Shown here piece after piece: positions 11,134 through 21,747 of a DNA stretch of 64,000 bases. Location: NCBI GenBank assembly GCA_037447655.1, contig JBBHKE010001039.1, positions 228,472 through 292,471 of the forward strand, written 5' to 3'. The position numbers were made by a program, and so were the translations under genes. The DNA is from Zygnema cylindricum (taxonomy: Eukaryota; Streptophyta; Zygnematophyceae; Zygnematales; Zygnemataceae). The notes beneath the pieces were generated by a model. It was not told the DNA's origin. It made no database searches and saw nothing but the letters and a program-made list of their open reading frames with translations. Numbering within the stretch: the first letter of the stretch is position 1; each line of letters opens with the position of its first letter.

Positions 11134-13498
11134 TGTAGAAATTAATGGTTTTAAAGTATTTTCTAGGTCTGAATAGAAATAAAGAAGCCGAGGCAGTCTA
11201 CCTCTAACTTCTCTCTCCAACTTCTCAAACTTGTCGCGGTCACTGAGAAATTGGAGAGGAAGTTAGAGCCATGGCTACCTAGGCTATCCTGAGGTTTACG
11301 AGAAATTTATACTAGTTAGGGGATTATTTACTAAAAGGTATATGCCGGCCACAGGATTTTGATCCTAGTACCTGCCGGCCGACAGATAGTAGATAGCCGG
11401 TAGCCTTAGCCGTTAAGTCTAGAAGTAGTCTTACATATTATATAGTACGATAATTAATTAAACATTAGCTCGTAGGATAAAACATTTAACTGTAATTGTT
11501 AACGGGATACATAGATCTGGTATGTGTTGATATTTGGGTATTTTCTAGGTCTTTATTAGATAGAAAAGAGTAGAGGCAGTCTGCCCCTGACTCCCTTCTC
11601 CAAGCCCCCACACTTGTCGTAGTCACTGAAGGCTGGAAAGGGAGCTAGAGCCATGGCTGCCTAGGCTCTCGAGAGAGACAGGAATAGATAATAAAGGTAT
11701 GTTTACCAAAAAGGCAGTTGACGGACCCAGGAATTGATCCTGGTACCTACCGTCGGTGAATCGTCCCATAGGAGTTAGCTTTGTCCATTTAGTCTAGGAC
11801 CAGTGCTAGAACATATAGGGTTTGATAGATATTTATGTAGTTACAGGTAGGGAATTCCATTTAACTGGGTTACGGTCTATAGAACATAGAATCACTTGTA
11901 CTATTAGTACCGGACGAAACAAATAGTACGGACATTTGTTTCGACGGTTCGTATTTAATCTCTATATGAATCGGACGGCTGTGGTTAGCGCCGGTCTCGA
12001 GGAAAGGACAATTTGGCGGTTTGCGGACTCCGCCACTCCGGATGACACGTGGCAACAACGTACTGGATTACGGAATTTACGGAACGGCAGAAAACAAATC
12101 CGGAAGTGACAAATGTCGCACTATGGCGACATCGTACAATGTACGTACAGAAAGTACTCCGGCACTAGTACTTTCTTGTACGGTACCGTTTTTTTGACGC
12201 GGCATGACCTGGCGCCACGTGGAGAAATAAGATTTGGAGGCAGGAATTCCGGAGAATACAAGAGCGAATCCAGATAGGACAATTGTTGACTTTTGAGCCA
12301 TGTCGTACGATTTCCGTACAAAAGGTACACCGGCATCTGTACCTTTATGTACTATACAGTAATGTGATTGGTCCGTACCTCAGTACTAGAGGGTTTAGAG
12401 AGGGGTTTAGAACTTAGAATATTTTTGGTAGGTAGCTGCCTCTCCCAGAGAGCACCTTGTATAAATGTCAAACTTTGGCCAGCCATAACTATCAATTCAA
12501 TTGACCAAATTCAGTGATTCTTGTTGCTGCGGACTCAGGGGAGTCCAGGCTACACAGGGGTGTAGTAGGTCACAGTTTTTGCCTGCCTGGGTGGCTGCAT
12601 TTCTAAGGGAAAGTCAAAGTGGGGAATGTTATCCTATACTCATATTCTAACTTTGCATTCTGTAGTGAAACTGAGCACACAGAGAGTCTTACTTCACAGG
12701 GGTGAAGCTGTAATGGGGTTCTGATTGTCAAGGGGTCAATCATTTGGGTTTATATTAACTTGGAGTCGGCACTATCTAGATTAGCTTCCTTTGGACCTGC
12801 GAATTCTGTGTGGCAATGGAGCCCATAGAATTTCAGTATGTAAAAGTACGAATTGCGGAACGGATAAGAAATCAATACTGCGCATAGATTTCATAAGCGA
12901 AACAAATACCGCGCATGTATTTATTACGGCTACGATCAAATACGAGTTTAATCGGACGACCGGAATTAGCGCCGAGATCGCGGAAGAAAAATTTGGCGGT
13001 TTGTGGGCATCGCCACATCGGATGACACGTGGCAATGTTACATTGGAGCGCGGCATCTCCGAGGATTAAAGGAGCGAATCCGGACATACCACGTGTCGAC
13101 ATTTAGGCCATGTCGTACAGTGTCCGTACATAAAGTACACCGGCAGCTGTACTTTTGCGTACGGAACTGTAATCTGATTGGTTCCGTACATCAGTAGATA
13201 GAGTTTGTGAGAGAGACAGGACTTAGAAAAATTAGAAGATAGGACCCTCTCTCCCAGAGAGCTTCTGTACAAAAGGTCAACTTTGACCCTCCATAACTTA
13301 ATGCTCAGGGGAGCAAATTCAGTGATTCTTTTTGCTATTGACTCAGGGGAGTCTTGTCTTCACAGGGGTGAAGTTGGTCAGGTTTTTGTCTGTCAGGGGT
13401 GGCAGTTAATTTTGTTGAAACAAAAAGGGGTCAAGGTTATCTTAGAGGCTTCTTGGAAGCTGTCCACTCTGAGGACTTATGGAGGTCTCAGAGTTTCA
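11134..13498 (+). repeat. 5' LTR of element A, interrupted by a nested solo LTR
   Basis: The LTR runs TGTAGAAATTAATGG to GAGTTTCA with a 1311 bp insertion at 11525-12835. It contains an ATG at 13479 that opens the gag frame 20 bases before the LTR end. Internally it carries CCATGGCT, a tRNA-T-arm-like palindrome and a TACGGAACTGTAATCTGATTGG block conserved in all family-1 LTRs. Confidence 0.9.
11525..12835 (+). mobile_element. Solo LTR (1311 bp, family-1 relative) nested in the 5' LTR of A
   Basis: It begins TGTTGATATTTGGG and ends GAATTTCA, the TG...CA ends expected of LTRs, and is bracketed by perfect 5 bp copies GTATG (11520-11524 and 12836-12840). The undisturbed 3' LTR of A has a single GTATG at the corresponding site (about 18237-18241). 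Body sequence resembles family 1 but is longer, partly through an internal duplication (see findings). Presence of only one LTR implies that the internal region was lost by LTR-LTR recombination. Confidence 0.93.
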
Positions 13499-14600
13499 CG
13501 TTATGGGCCCACCCTCTAGGGTACCAATCTTTAATGGAATTGGCTTCATATACTAGGAAAGTATGATGATAGGAGCTCTATGCGAAAAAAGGTTTTGGGG
13601 GATAGTGAGTGGACGGTTGGGGCGCCCATCAAGTCTTGGAATTCCTCCAGGGTTTGAAGGAAGCAAATTCACCAGGAAAGAGGATCCACCTTCAACGGAG
13701 GAAACAAAAGAAGGAGAGGTGGTGGACAAAGGAAGGGAGAAGGAGGCGACCACACCAATAGCAACTGGTTCGGCATTCATGTCACCTATTCCGAGGAACG
13801 AGGAGAATGATACTGAAACCTAGGACTTCAACAATATGGCGGCAAAGCACTTCATCCTACGCCATCTCACTCAAGGACTTGCATGTCCTCATTTGTAGGT
13901 AGAAAGGGCATCCGATCTTTGGATGGCTCTCATAGAGATGTACCGAAGTGGAACGATTCAACAACAACAGTTGGCTGATCAGAAAGTTAAGGAGTATGTA
14001 TACAAAGGGGGAAATATGTTGGATTTTTGCAATGAGATTGCTTCACTCTTCATGGAGCTAGAAAGTGCGGGAAAAGATTTTAGTGAAAAAGAAAAGGTTA
14101 ACTGTTTATTGATGAAGTTACCTGATGAGTTCGAGAACAAAGTCAACCGTGTGCAGGACTTGCCGGACTCAAGGTGAATATGGAACTCAGTGGTAGGGAT
14201 GATTCTCGTTCGAGAGAATACGATTGAGATCCGAAGGGGAGGAAAGAGTGGCCAAGCCTTGGAACAGCGACTGACTGGAGGAACAAGGATTCCCCGAAAC
14301 TAGTCGAAAACTATGGGGGTAGGGAGCAGAAAAAACAGGCTGACGAGTTTGAACCAAAGGCTCCCAAAGGTTTATGTCATTTCTGTAAGATACCGAGGCA
14401 CTATATGGCAGAGTGCACTAAGCTAACCGAGCTTCGGTTAAAGGAGGGGCAGACCGGTGGTACCCCGAGAGGAAAGAAAAAGGCCCTTGTCACACAGGTA
14501 CTTGAGGCGGAATCCGAGGACGAGGACGATGAGCTCCTTTTGGATGAGGAGTTGGAGGCGAAAAATGAGGTTGAAATTCCACGAAGGCAGAAATGTGCTT
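13479..14600 (+). pseudogene. gag: gag of element A
   Basis: The frame opens at ATG 13479 inside the LTR, crosses the LTR end and reads VMGPPSRV through the primer site, then IFNG and WGIVSGRLGRPSSLG. It continues with DLWMALIEMYRS, YVYKGGNMLDFCNE and MKLPDEFENKVNRV, typical copia Gag (UBN2-like) motifs, and a zinc knuckle CX2CX4HX4C (codons 14375-14416). Stops at 13821 (TAG) and 13896 (TAG) occur where the sibling element B has TGG and CAG, and the frame is lost again after 14177. Gag would form the virus-like particle; this copy is non-functional. Confidence 0.85.
13499..13512 (+). promoter_or_regulatory. Primer binding site matching initiator tRNA-Met anticodon arm
   Basis: Immediately after the LTR end the sequence is CGTTATGGGCCCAC. 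Apart from the first base it is the reverse complement of the anticodon stem-loop of eukaryotic initiator tRNA-Met, not of a tRNA 3' end. The same motif follows the 5' LTR of the other elements here. Drosophila copia is known to prime from the 5' half of this tRNA. Confidence 0.75.
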
Positions 14601-15880
14601 ACGGTGGATTGAAAGGTGAAGCAGGCTGGATTATAGATTCAGGTGCCTCAATGCACATGTGTAAGGATAGGCACCTGTTCACTAAGATAAAAAATATTCC
14701 CACCGTAGAGATAGAGTACGGGGATGGGAGGATAGTCACCACTACTCTTGTAGGATCGGTAGATCTGAAAGTGTTAGTAGAAGGAAAGACATCCATATTA
14801 AGATTCTCCGATGTATTGTTTATTCCGGAGCTGAACAAAAACCTTATTTCTACATCTATATTAGATGATAAGGGTTTTTTCACTAGCACTAGGGAAGGAG
14901 TCTTTACTGCTAGTTTTGAGGAGGATGTCTATTTCATTGCTGAGAAAGGTAGCCATGGGATGTTTAGGCTGATCTTAAGTAATGAAACGAAGAAACTTTA
15001 TTATGCTGGTGTTCATGATATTATGATGTTGCATAAGAGGCTTGGGCATGTGAATCTAGATAAGTTAAGAGAGATGAAAAAGATGGGAGTGGTGGAAGGG
15101 ATTTAGTTTAGTGAGAGTGATGATATAAGTGATTGTAGTGGATGTGCTCAAGGTAAAGCACACAGATTACCCTTTCCTAAAACAACCACCTATAAGGGAG
15201 AAAAAATTCTAGATCTATTACACACAGATATTTGGGGACCGACTAAAGTGCCCTCACCGGGGGGGAAGAGATTTATGATGACTATCACTGATGATTGGTC
15301 TCGGTATTCCCGAGTGTATTTTTTGAAAAACAAGTCCGAAGCTCAGGATTGTTTTAGACAATATAAAGCAGGGAGCGAAAAACTCCATGAAACTCCAATC
15401 AAAAGAATAAGGAGTGACAATGGTGGAGAGTATACTTCTAACCAGTTTGAGGATTTTCTGAGGGAAGATGGGGTCCAACACCAAAAGACAGTACCAGAAA
15501 ACCTGGAACAGAATGGGGTAGCTGAAAGGTTAAATAGAACACTAAGTGATAGTGCTAGAAGTATGTTGTCGGATAAGAAGATAGGAAAAAGGTTTTGGGC
15601 AGAAGCAATGAACTGTGCTAATTACCTCAAAAATAGAGTTCTTACTTCAGCTATAAAAGATCAAACACCTTATGAGAGATGGACAAGCCTAAAACCAGAC
15701 TTATCTCATTTAAAGGTTTTCGGCAGTCAAGTATTCAGTCTAGACACAGATCGGTCTAATTGAAAGCTAGATCCTAAAGGAAAACCGGGATACTTATTAG
15801 GATATGATGAGGATGTTAAAGGATATAGAGTTTATGATCTAAAAAGAGAAGATATAATCTTAGTAAAGCATCTAGTAGTT
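14601..15880 (+). pseudogene. pol: Protease and integrase of element A
   Basis: The aspartic protease signature is WIIDSGASMHMC with the catalytic Asp codon at 14636. A GAG-pre-integrase zinc module follows (HKRLGHV then CSGCAQGKAH). The integrase core keeps all three acidic positions: HTDIWGP, RSDNGGEYTS and EQNGVAERLNRT. A stop lies at about 15104 between the zinc module and the core, shared with sibling B, and a TGA at about 15761 stands where B has TGG. Downstream KSGYLLGYD-type sequence marks the end of the integrase. Confidence 0.88.
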
Positions 15881-17839
15881 ATGGATGAAGGAAAGTCTGT
15901 GGATCCCTTCAAATATACAAAGTCAGTAAAAATCAGATTTGAGTCAGAAAATTCCGATGACTTTGAGCTCCCTAACTATCCGGGTTTTAGAGACGATGAC
16001 ATTCTTGCAGGTACAAATCAGACCGAAAAGAACTCGGCTGTGGAAACTCCAGTAACAACTCTACCCGAAGCGGAAGACGTGGTGGAAATTGATTCGGAAT
16101 CAAGGGATAGGGGAGAAGCCGAGTTTGTTCGAAAGAATCCACGAGAACCATCTATTCCGGCCTCAGATTTTGAGGGGGGGAGGAGAAGTAGCAAAAGACT
16201 GCAAGAAAAACAGGTTAATAACAAGGTAACTAAACTATCTCATCAAGATGAACCTCAAACTTATGGAGAGGCGATGACTTGTCCAGAAAGAAACCGGTGG
16301 AAGACAGCCATCAATGAGGAGATGGCCTCAATTATGGCAGCCGATACTTGGGAGCTGGTGGATTGTCCACCTAACCAAAAACCAATCGGTTGTAAGTGGG
16401 TTTTCAAATTAAAACTGAACCCAGATAACACAATCGAGCGCTAGAAGGCCCGATTAGTGGCAAAGGGATTTACACAAAAAGAGGGAATTGACTACGAGGA
16501 AACCTTTGCCCCGGTGGTCAGATTTCCCTCCGTCCGCATACTTCTCAGCCTGGGCAGCAGCGGAAGACATGGAAGTGCACCAGATGGACATCAAAACAAC
16601 CTTTTTGCATGGAGAATTGGAAGAGGAGATCTTCATGCGACAACCTGAAGGGTTTGTGGAGGAAGGAGAGGAGTGTAAGGTATGCCGGCTGATTAAATCT
16701 CTTTATGGTTTGAAACAGGCGCCTCGACACTGGAATAAGAAGCTTGATGAGTTTCTTACCGGTCAGGGATATATCCGGATTAGCTCAGATCACTCAATCT
16801 ATGTTTTAGAAGATGAGGAAGGTTTTATATTTATTACAATTTATGTTGATGATTTGCTTGTTTTAAGTAAATCAATGGAAAAAATTAATAAACTGAAAAA
16901 CCGATCTTAAAGGGAGATTTCAAATGAAGGATATGGGGGAAGCAAAATATATTTTGGGAATTCAAGTAGAGAGAGACCGAAAAAGAAAAATTATAAGATT
17001 GACTCAAAAAGAAGCAATAGGGAACATGCTTGAAAAATTTCAAATGGATAAAGCTAATAGTTGTACAACTCCAATGGAGTTGAAGTAGGGAAGTTAGGGG
17101 AGTGAGGAAGAAGGAGTCATAGTCTTAGACAAGGAATTATCTCCTGAAAAACATAAGTTCATGCAGACTATTCCTTACAAGCAAGTAGTGGGAAGTCTAA
17201 TCTATTTTATGAATTGTACCCGGCCGGATTTAGCTGTAGCTGTAGGAGTGCTTAGTAGAAGTCTAAATGCTCCCACTAAGAGGGATTGGGAGGCAGCTAA
17301 GAGAGTCCTTAGATACTTGATAGGAACTAGGGATCCATGGTTTAATTTGGGTGGGGAGAATAGTGACATCACCACTTGGAGTGATTCAAGTTATGGTGAT
17401 GCTCCGATGAGGAGATGCACTTCTGGATATATATTATATGTGGGTGATGGGGCTTGCTGTTGGAGTAGCAAACAGTAAAAGGTTATTGCTCAGTCCACCA
17501 TGGAGGTTGAGTATATGGCCTCTTGCTCTGCTGTAAAAGAATTGATGTGGGTCAAGTCTTTGCTTGTTGAGCTTGGTCATTATTAAGAGTGGTGTGCAGA
17601 AAATATTTTGTGATAATCAGGCAGCAATTCCTATTTCTGCCAATCCTAAACATCATTTTAAAGCCAAACACATGGACATCAGACTCAACTTTGTTAGAGA
17701 GAAAGTAGAAAATAAAATAATCAGTTTAGAGTACCGACCAGATAGTGAGATGGTAGCAGATATGATGACCAAACCTGTGCCTTCCCCTAAGCTAATTTTT
17801 TGCAGGGAGAAGTGTGGTCTGAAATTAAAGATTGACTAG
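15881..17839 (+). pseudogene. pol: Reverse transcriptase and RNase H of element A
   Basis: RT begins with WELVDCPPNQKPIGCKWVFK and continues with [41 protein letters not shown] and the active-site box YVDDLL (about 16841-16858). The connection shows YKQVVGSLIYFMNCTRPDLA, and the RNase H part shows SDSSYGD, YMASCSAVKELMWVKSL and CDNQAAI. Stops interrupt at about 16442 and 16908 and a frame change lies near 17580. Enzymatic residues are kept where read, so the copy died by stops and shifts rather than by loss of domains. Confidence 0.88.
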
Positions 17840-17840
17840 A

Positions 17841-17852
17841 AAATAAGGGGAG
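17841..17852 (+). promoter_or_regulatory. Polypurine tract of element A
   Basis: AAATAAGGGGAG directly precedes the 3' LTR start TGTAG; this is the usual plus-strand primer position. Confidence 0.8.
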
Positions 17853-18898
17853 TGTAGAAATTAATGGTTTTAAAGTATTTTCTAGGTCTGAATAGAAATA
17901 AAGAAGCCGAGGCAGTCTACCTCTAACTTCTCTCTCCAAACTCTCAAACTTGTCGCAGTCACTGAGAAATTGGAGAGGAAGCTAGAGCCATGGCTACCTA
18001 GGCTATCCTGAGGTTTACGGGAAATTTATACTAGTTAGGGGATTATTTACTAAAAGGTATATGCCGGCCACAGGATTTGATCCTAGTACCTGCCGGCCGA
18101 CAGATAGTAGATAGCCGGTAGCCTTAGCCGTTAAGTCTAGAATAGTCTTACATATTATATAGTACGATAATTAATTAAACATTAGCTCGTAGGATAAAAC
18201 ATTTAACTGTAATTGTTAACGGGATACATAGATCTGGTATGTAAAAGTATGAATTGCGGTACGGATAAGAAATCAATACCGCGCATAGATTTCATACGCG
18301 AAACAAATACCGCGCATGTATTTATTACGGCTACGATCAAATACGAGTTTAATCGGACGGCCGGAATTAGCGACGAGATCGTGAAAGAAGAATTCGGCGG
18401 TTTGTGGGCATCGCCACATCGGATGACACGTGGCGATGTTACATTGGAGCACGGCATCTCCGAGGATTAAATGAGCGAATCCGGACATACCACGTGTCGA
18501 CATTTAGGCCATGTCGTACAGTGTCCGTACATAAAGTACATCGGCAGCTGTACTTTTGCGTACGGAACTGTAATCTGATTGGTTCGTACATCAGTAGATA
18601 GAGTCTGTGAGAGAGATAGGACTTAGAAAAATTAGAGGATAGGACCCTCTCTCCCAGAGAACTTCTGTACAAAAGGTCAACTTTGACCCTCCATAACTTA
18701 CTGCTCAGGGGAGCAAATTCAATGATTCTTTTTGCTATTGACTCAAGGGAGTCTTGTCTTCACAAGGGTGAAGTTGGTCAGAGTTTTTGTCTGTCAGGGT
18801 GGCAGTTATTTTTGCTGAAACACAAAGGGGTCAGGGTTATCCTAGAGGCTTCTTGGAAGCTGTCCACTCTGAGGACTTATGGAGGTCTCAGAGTTTCT
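17853..18898 (+). repeat. 3' LTR of element A (1046 bp)
   Basis: Near-identical to the reassembled 5' LTR. It ends GAGTTTCT rather than GAGTTTCA, a single change of the terminal base, and is followed by the GTTGA duplication. It keeps the ATG GAG GTC start of the gag frame. Confidence 0.9.
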
Positions 18899-18903
18899 GT
18901 TGA

Positions 18904-19155
18904 TACTGTTATTTTGGTTAAAATCTAATCGCGATTTGATTCTAGTACAATTGTGAAGATGAGTTGGCCTGACATAAAAGTGGTTCGCAATGATAATAAC
19001 GCCAAATTGACAAACTGTCTAAGTTCAAAGATGACGCAAAATTTACTTTGGTTTTTGGCCATTTTTTGTACGGCCTAATATTTTATCGTTGCAAGTCCCA
19101 TTTTTTATAAAAACGACGGAAAAAAACCCTTACTTGAACACCTGGGCACACACCC
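18904..19155 (+). mobile_element. TIR element, right part, separated by element A
   Basis: Continuation of the copy at 10497-11133. It contains AAGATGACGCAAAATTTACT and AAACGACGGAAAAAAACCC and ends ACACCTGGGCACACACCC followed by TGA, the same end layout as the intact copies. Confidence 0.6.
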
Positions 19156-19158
19156 TGA

Positions 19159-19454
19159 CCCGACACAATGTAACAAGAATAAAGGTATTCAGTAAACGTA
19201 TACTGGGAGTGCATAATGGAACATATGCATTATGTGACCTCCGATCTATGGGCCTTGAATTGCCGCTGGCAAATTCTACCAAATGTACCAATCCGCCGTA
19301 CGTGACGTAACTCATCGTGGCCACAGCAAATACAATAACATGTCGCATCTGGACGGTTGTCGCTAAATCTACGCGCCTTCATTTTACGTCTTAATTCTTT
19401 TTTTTTTCGACAAATCTTTTGATTATTTTATCCGCAACTGTGCGAAATGCGAAG
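19159..19454. other. No gene seen
   Basis: Unrecognised sequence between a TIR element and a short tandem repeat. Confidence 0.4.
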
Positions 19455-19502
19455 AAAACATTAGAAAACATTAGAAAACATTAGAAAACATTTGAAAACG
19501 TT
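19455..19502. repeat. AGAAAACATT decanucleotide tandem repeat
   Basis: Four to five units of AGAAAACATT in a row, the last with one or two changes. Confidence 0.85.
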
Positions 19503-19935
19503 TGATTTTTTTCCGGGGTCCTGGGAGCCCTCCGCCGAGCCTTCTCGTTGCGTTTTAGCGTCTACGGGTATCAGCGGCTCTTCAACGAGCGCAAGCCGCG
19601 GTCGCGGCTCGACCCTTCTACGGCAGAGCATGGTGGCGGATGACAGGCCGGGCTTCCCAGATCTTCCATCAAAGGATCCAGTCCACCTCCACGATCTTTG
19701 GGGGTGTGGATTTTAGTTTGTTAGGGTTGTGTATTTTTTCCCTTTGTATGGTGTCATCTTTAGCAAATTTACTTAGTTTTGGCAGTTACTCTAGTTAGAT
19801 TTGGTGTCTTCACATGTTCTTTACCTTAGTATCCTCTGGCTTTTTTTAGCATCAATCGCTTATTTCCCTTTTTTGAACCCCTTTGTACCTTGATGGTTTT
19901 TTCCATCGTTTTTTTTGAAATAAAATTTCTTTCAT
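19503..19935 (+). other. GC-rich segment followed by T-rich tail, possible non-LTR element 3' end
   Basis: An abrupt GC-rich patch (19510-19710) is followed by T-rich sequence ending TTTTTTGAAATAAAATTTC near 19930. One open frame of 75 codons (19492-19716) has no recognised domain. A GC-rich coding end followed by a T-rich tail would fit the 3' end of a LINE-like element or a gene fragment; neither is proven, and no reverse transcriptase motif is visible. Confidence 0.25.
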
Positions 19936-20164
19936 TTCATGGTTTGTCTCGTACGATTTGGAGCCATCCGAAAAGTTCGTAATTTCACTAACTTGTACAT
20001 TCAATACGTGGCATGGCGTCCTTTCGCTTGTCTTTGTCCTTTGCTATTGCATTTGACCGTAGGGTCGGTGCCGCGCAGCTCAAGTACCCAAATTGTAGAA
20101 ACGACAAACATATCGACAAAAAAATGTACATCGACAAAAAGACCGAATATCGGAAGGATGATAC

Positions 20165-20960
20165 GCAGGGATTGGGAATTGGGTGGTTGGGGAGAAAGAG
20201 CGAGGGAAGAGTGGGAGAAGAGGGAAGTGGTGGAATAAGAGATGGGGAAAAGAGAGGGGAAGGGCGTCCGATTGAAGAGAGAGAGGAGGGGAAGGATGTG
20301 GAGGAAGAGGAAGCGGGGAGTGAAGGGAAAGGGAAGGAGTTGGAGGAGGTGGACAGGGAGGGAGGAAAGGGAAAGAAGAAGGAGATAGATCTAAAGGAGA
20401 GAGAGAATGATGCGAGAGAAGGTGGAGAAAGTGAGAGGGATAGAGATACGGTGAAGGAAAATAAAACCAATGAGGGTAAAGGAGAGGGAGAGAGGAAATG
20501 CCTCAAAACTGTGAGAGAGGAGGAGTGGGAAAAAAAAGACAAAGAGAGGGGAAAATGTCATCAAACGAAAATGGAAGGGTGGGAAATTGGAACGATTGAG
20601 GAGAAGGTGAGGAAAGATGGAGAGGGAGGAGAGGAGGGAGAGGGGGGAGAGGGGGCAATGGGAGGAGAGGGTGACGAAGAAAAAGAGGACATGAGAAGAA
20701 AAGAGGTAGAGAGGGAGATAACATACGGAGTGGAAAAGGTTCAAGAGAAAGAAGCAGATGATAAGTCTATACAGAGAAAAGAAGGAGAAGGAGAGGAGAA
20801 TGGGAGAAGAGAAGGAGAGGAGATGAAGAGGAGAGGAAAAAGAGGAGAAGGAGAGAAAAGTTACATGGAGGAGAAATAAAATAAGAAAAAGGAGGGAGAC
20901 AAGGGAGGGCAAGAGAGTAAAAACGGTGGCTACAGTGAATACAAAGAAGAGGGGAAAGAG
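20165..20960 (+). repeat. ~800 bp GA-rich polypurine tract with a long open frame
   Basis: The plus strand is almost purely G and A here, built from GAGAGG, GGAGAAGG and GGGAAA words. A frame from 20013 to 20879 stays open for 288 codons and would encode a Glu/Lys/Gly/Arg-rich protein, but the minus strand is also open over much of the tract and gives a Ser/Phe/Pro/Leu-rich product. That is what a biased sequence does by itself, so I treat it as low-complexity DNA and not a gene. Confidence 0.75.
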
Positions 20961-21640
20961 GTGAGAAGAAAGCTGGTGATAAGAATGAGATTGGGTGCTA
21001 TAAGGATTTAAAACTTTGGAGCTGGTCTTAAAAATAGTGGACCTACAGCCCTTTTCTCTGAATAAAAGAAGTAGAAATCGTTCGGATTTTGTTACTTTGA
21101 GTTGCAATGGGGGTATATGTCCGGAATTTCAACCTTGTTTGGGACGTTTTTAGGAAAAAATCGACGCTTGTTGGACTACCAAATGTTGGGGGAAAAGGAC
21201 AAATGGGACAAATGAATCGGACGAACTAGTGGCTATGGGAGGACAAGTTTACTTTTTAAATTCGGTTTATGTCAATAAGTTTGGGCATCCCATGAACACA
21301 ATGTTTTATTTTGATCGAGGGTGTGCTTGAGACGCACGTTCTCTGGCCGAGGTGACCTTTTTCTTATCTGTTTTTCCTATTTTTTTGTATGTGACTTTTA
21401 TTTATTACAGTTAAGAATGTTTCGAGATTATCAGGAAGAAAATAAAAAAAAAACAATACAACGAAAATAAGAAAAAGAAATGAGGATTCCTATATGTAGA
21501 AACAATATTGACGAATTGTTGTACCTATTTCCAAACATGGTAGCAAATGTCCATACAAATTTTGGTAAATGGTCTACATAACACTTGATTGGATGCTAAA
21601 TGTTAAATAAGTCAAGAAAAGTGCAAGGGAATAATCCTTT
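20961..21640. other. No gene seen
   Basis: AT-rich DNA without recognisable coding or repeat structure. Confidence 0.4.
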
Positions 21641-21747
21641 TTGACAAATGTCTCCCTCTTCCAAACATAAGAAAGGATCTTGTTTATGTATTTACTTTCG
21701 TCGTTTCTTTTGGAGGGGATCTTTTCCTTTTCCATTTTTTTTTTACC

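Larger units (their letters stand above)
11134..18898 (+). mobile_element. Ty1/copia element A (family 1), complete outline, inactivated
   Basis: Both LTRs, a primer site, gag, protease, integrase, RT, RNase H and a polypurine tract are present in copia order. The flanking 5 bp are GTTGA at 11129-11133 and GTTGA at 18899-18903, a perfect target-site duplication. After removing the nested solo LTR the 5' LTR is 1049 bp against 1046 bp for the 3' LTR, and they are very similar. Coding regions carry stops at 13821, 13896, about 15104 and about 15761 and several frame changes, so the copy cannot make its proteins itself. Confidence 0.92.

Noticed and set aside
12791-13272. Overlapping short frames repeated at 18.2-18.7, 48.6-49.0 and 61.0-61.3 kb
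   Set aside because: They lie within the family-1 LTRs and recur only because the LTRs are repeated.
18061-18110. A genuine tRNA gene on the minus strand
   Set aside because: Only the T-arm-like part is convincing; the D-arm, anticodon arm and acceptor pairing could not be laid out.
19492-19716. 75-codon GC-rich frame as a gene
   Set aside because: No domain recognised; might be part of a non-LTR element end.
20013-20879. Open frame of 288 codons as a gene
   Set aside because: Composition is dictated by the polypurine tract; the opposite strand is open as well and no domain is visible.
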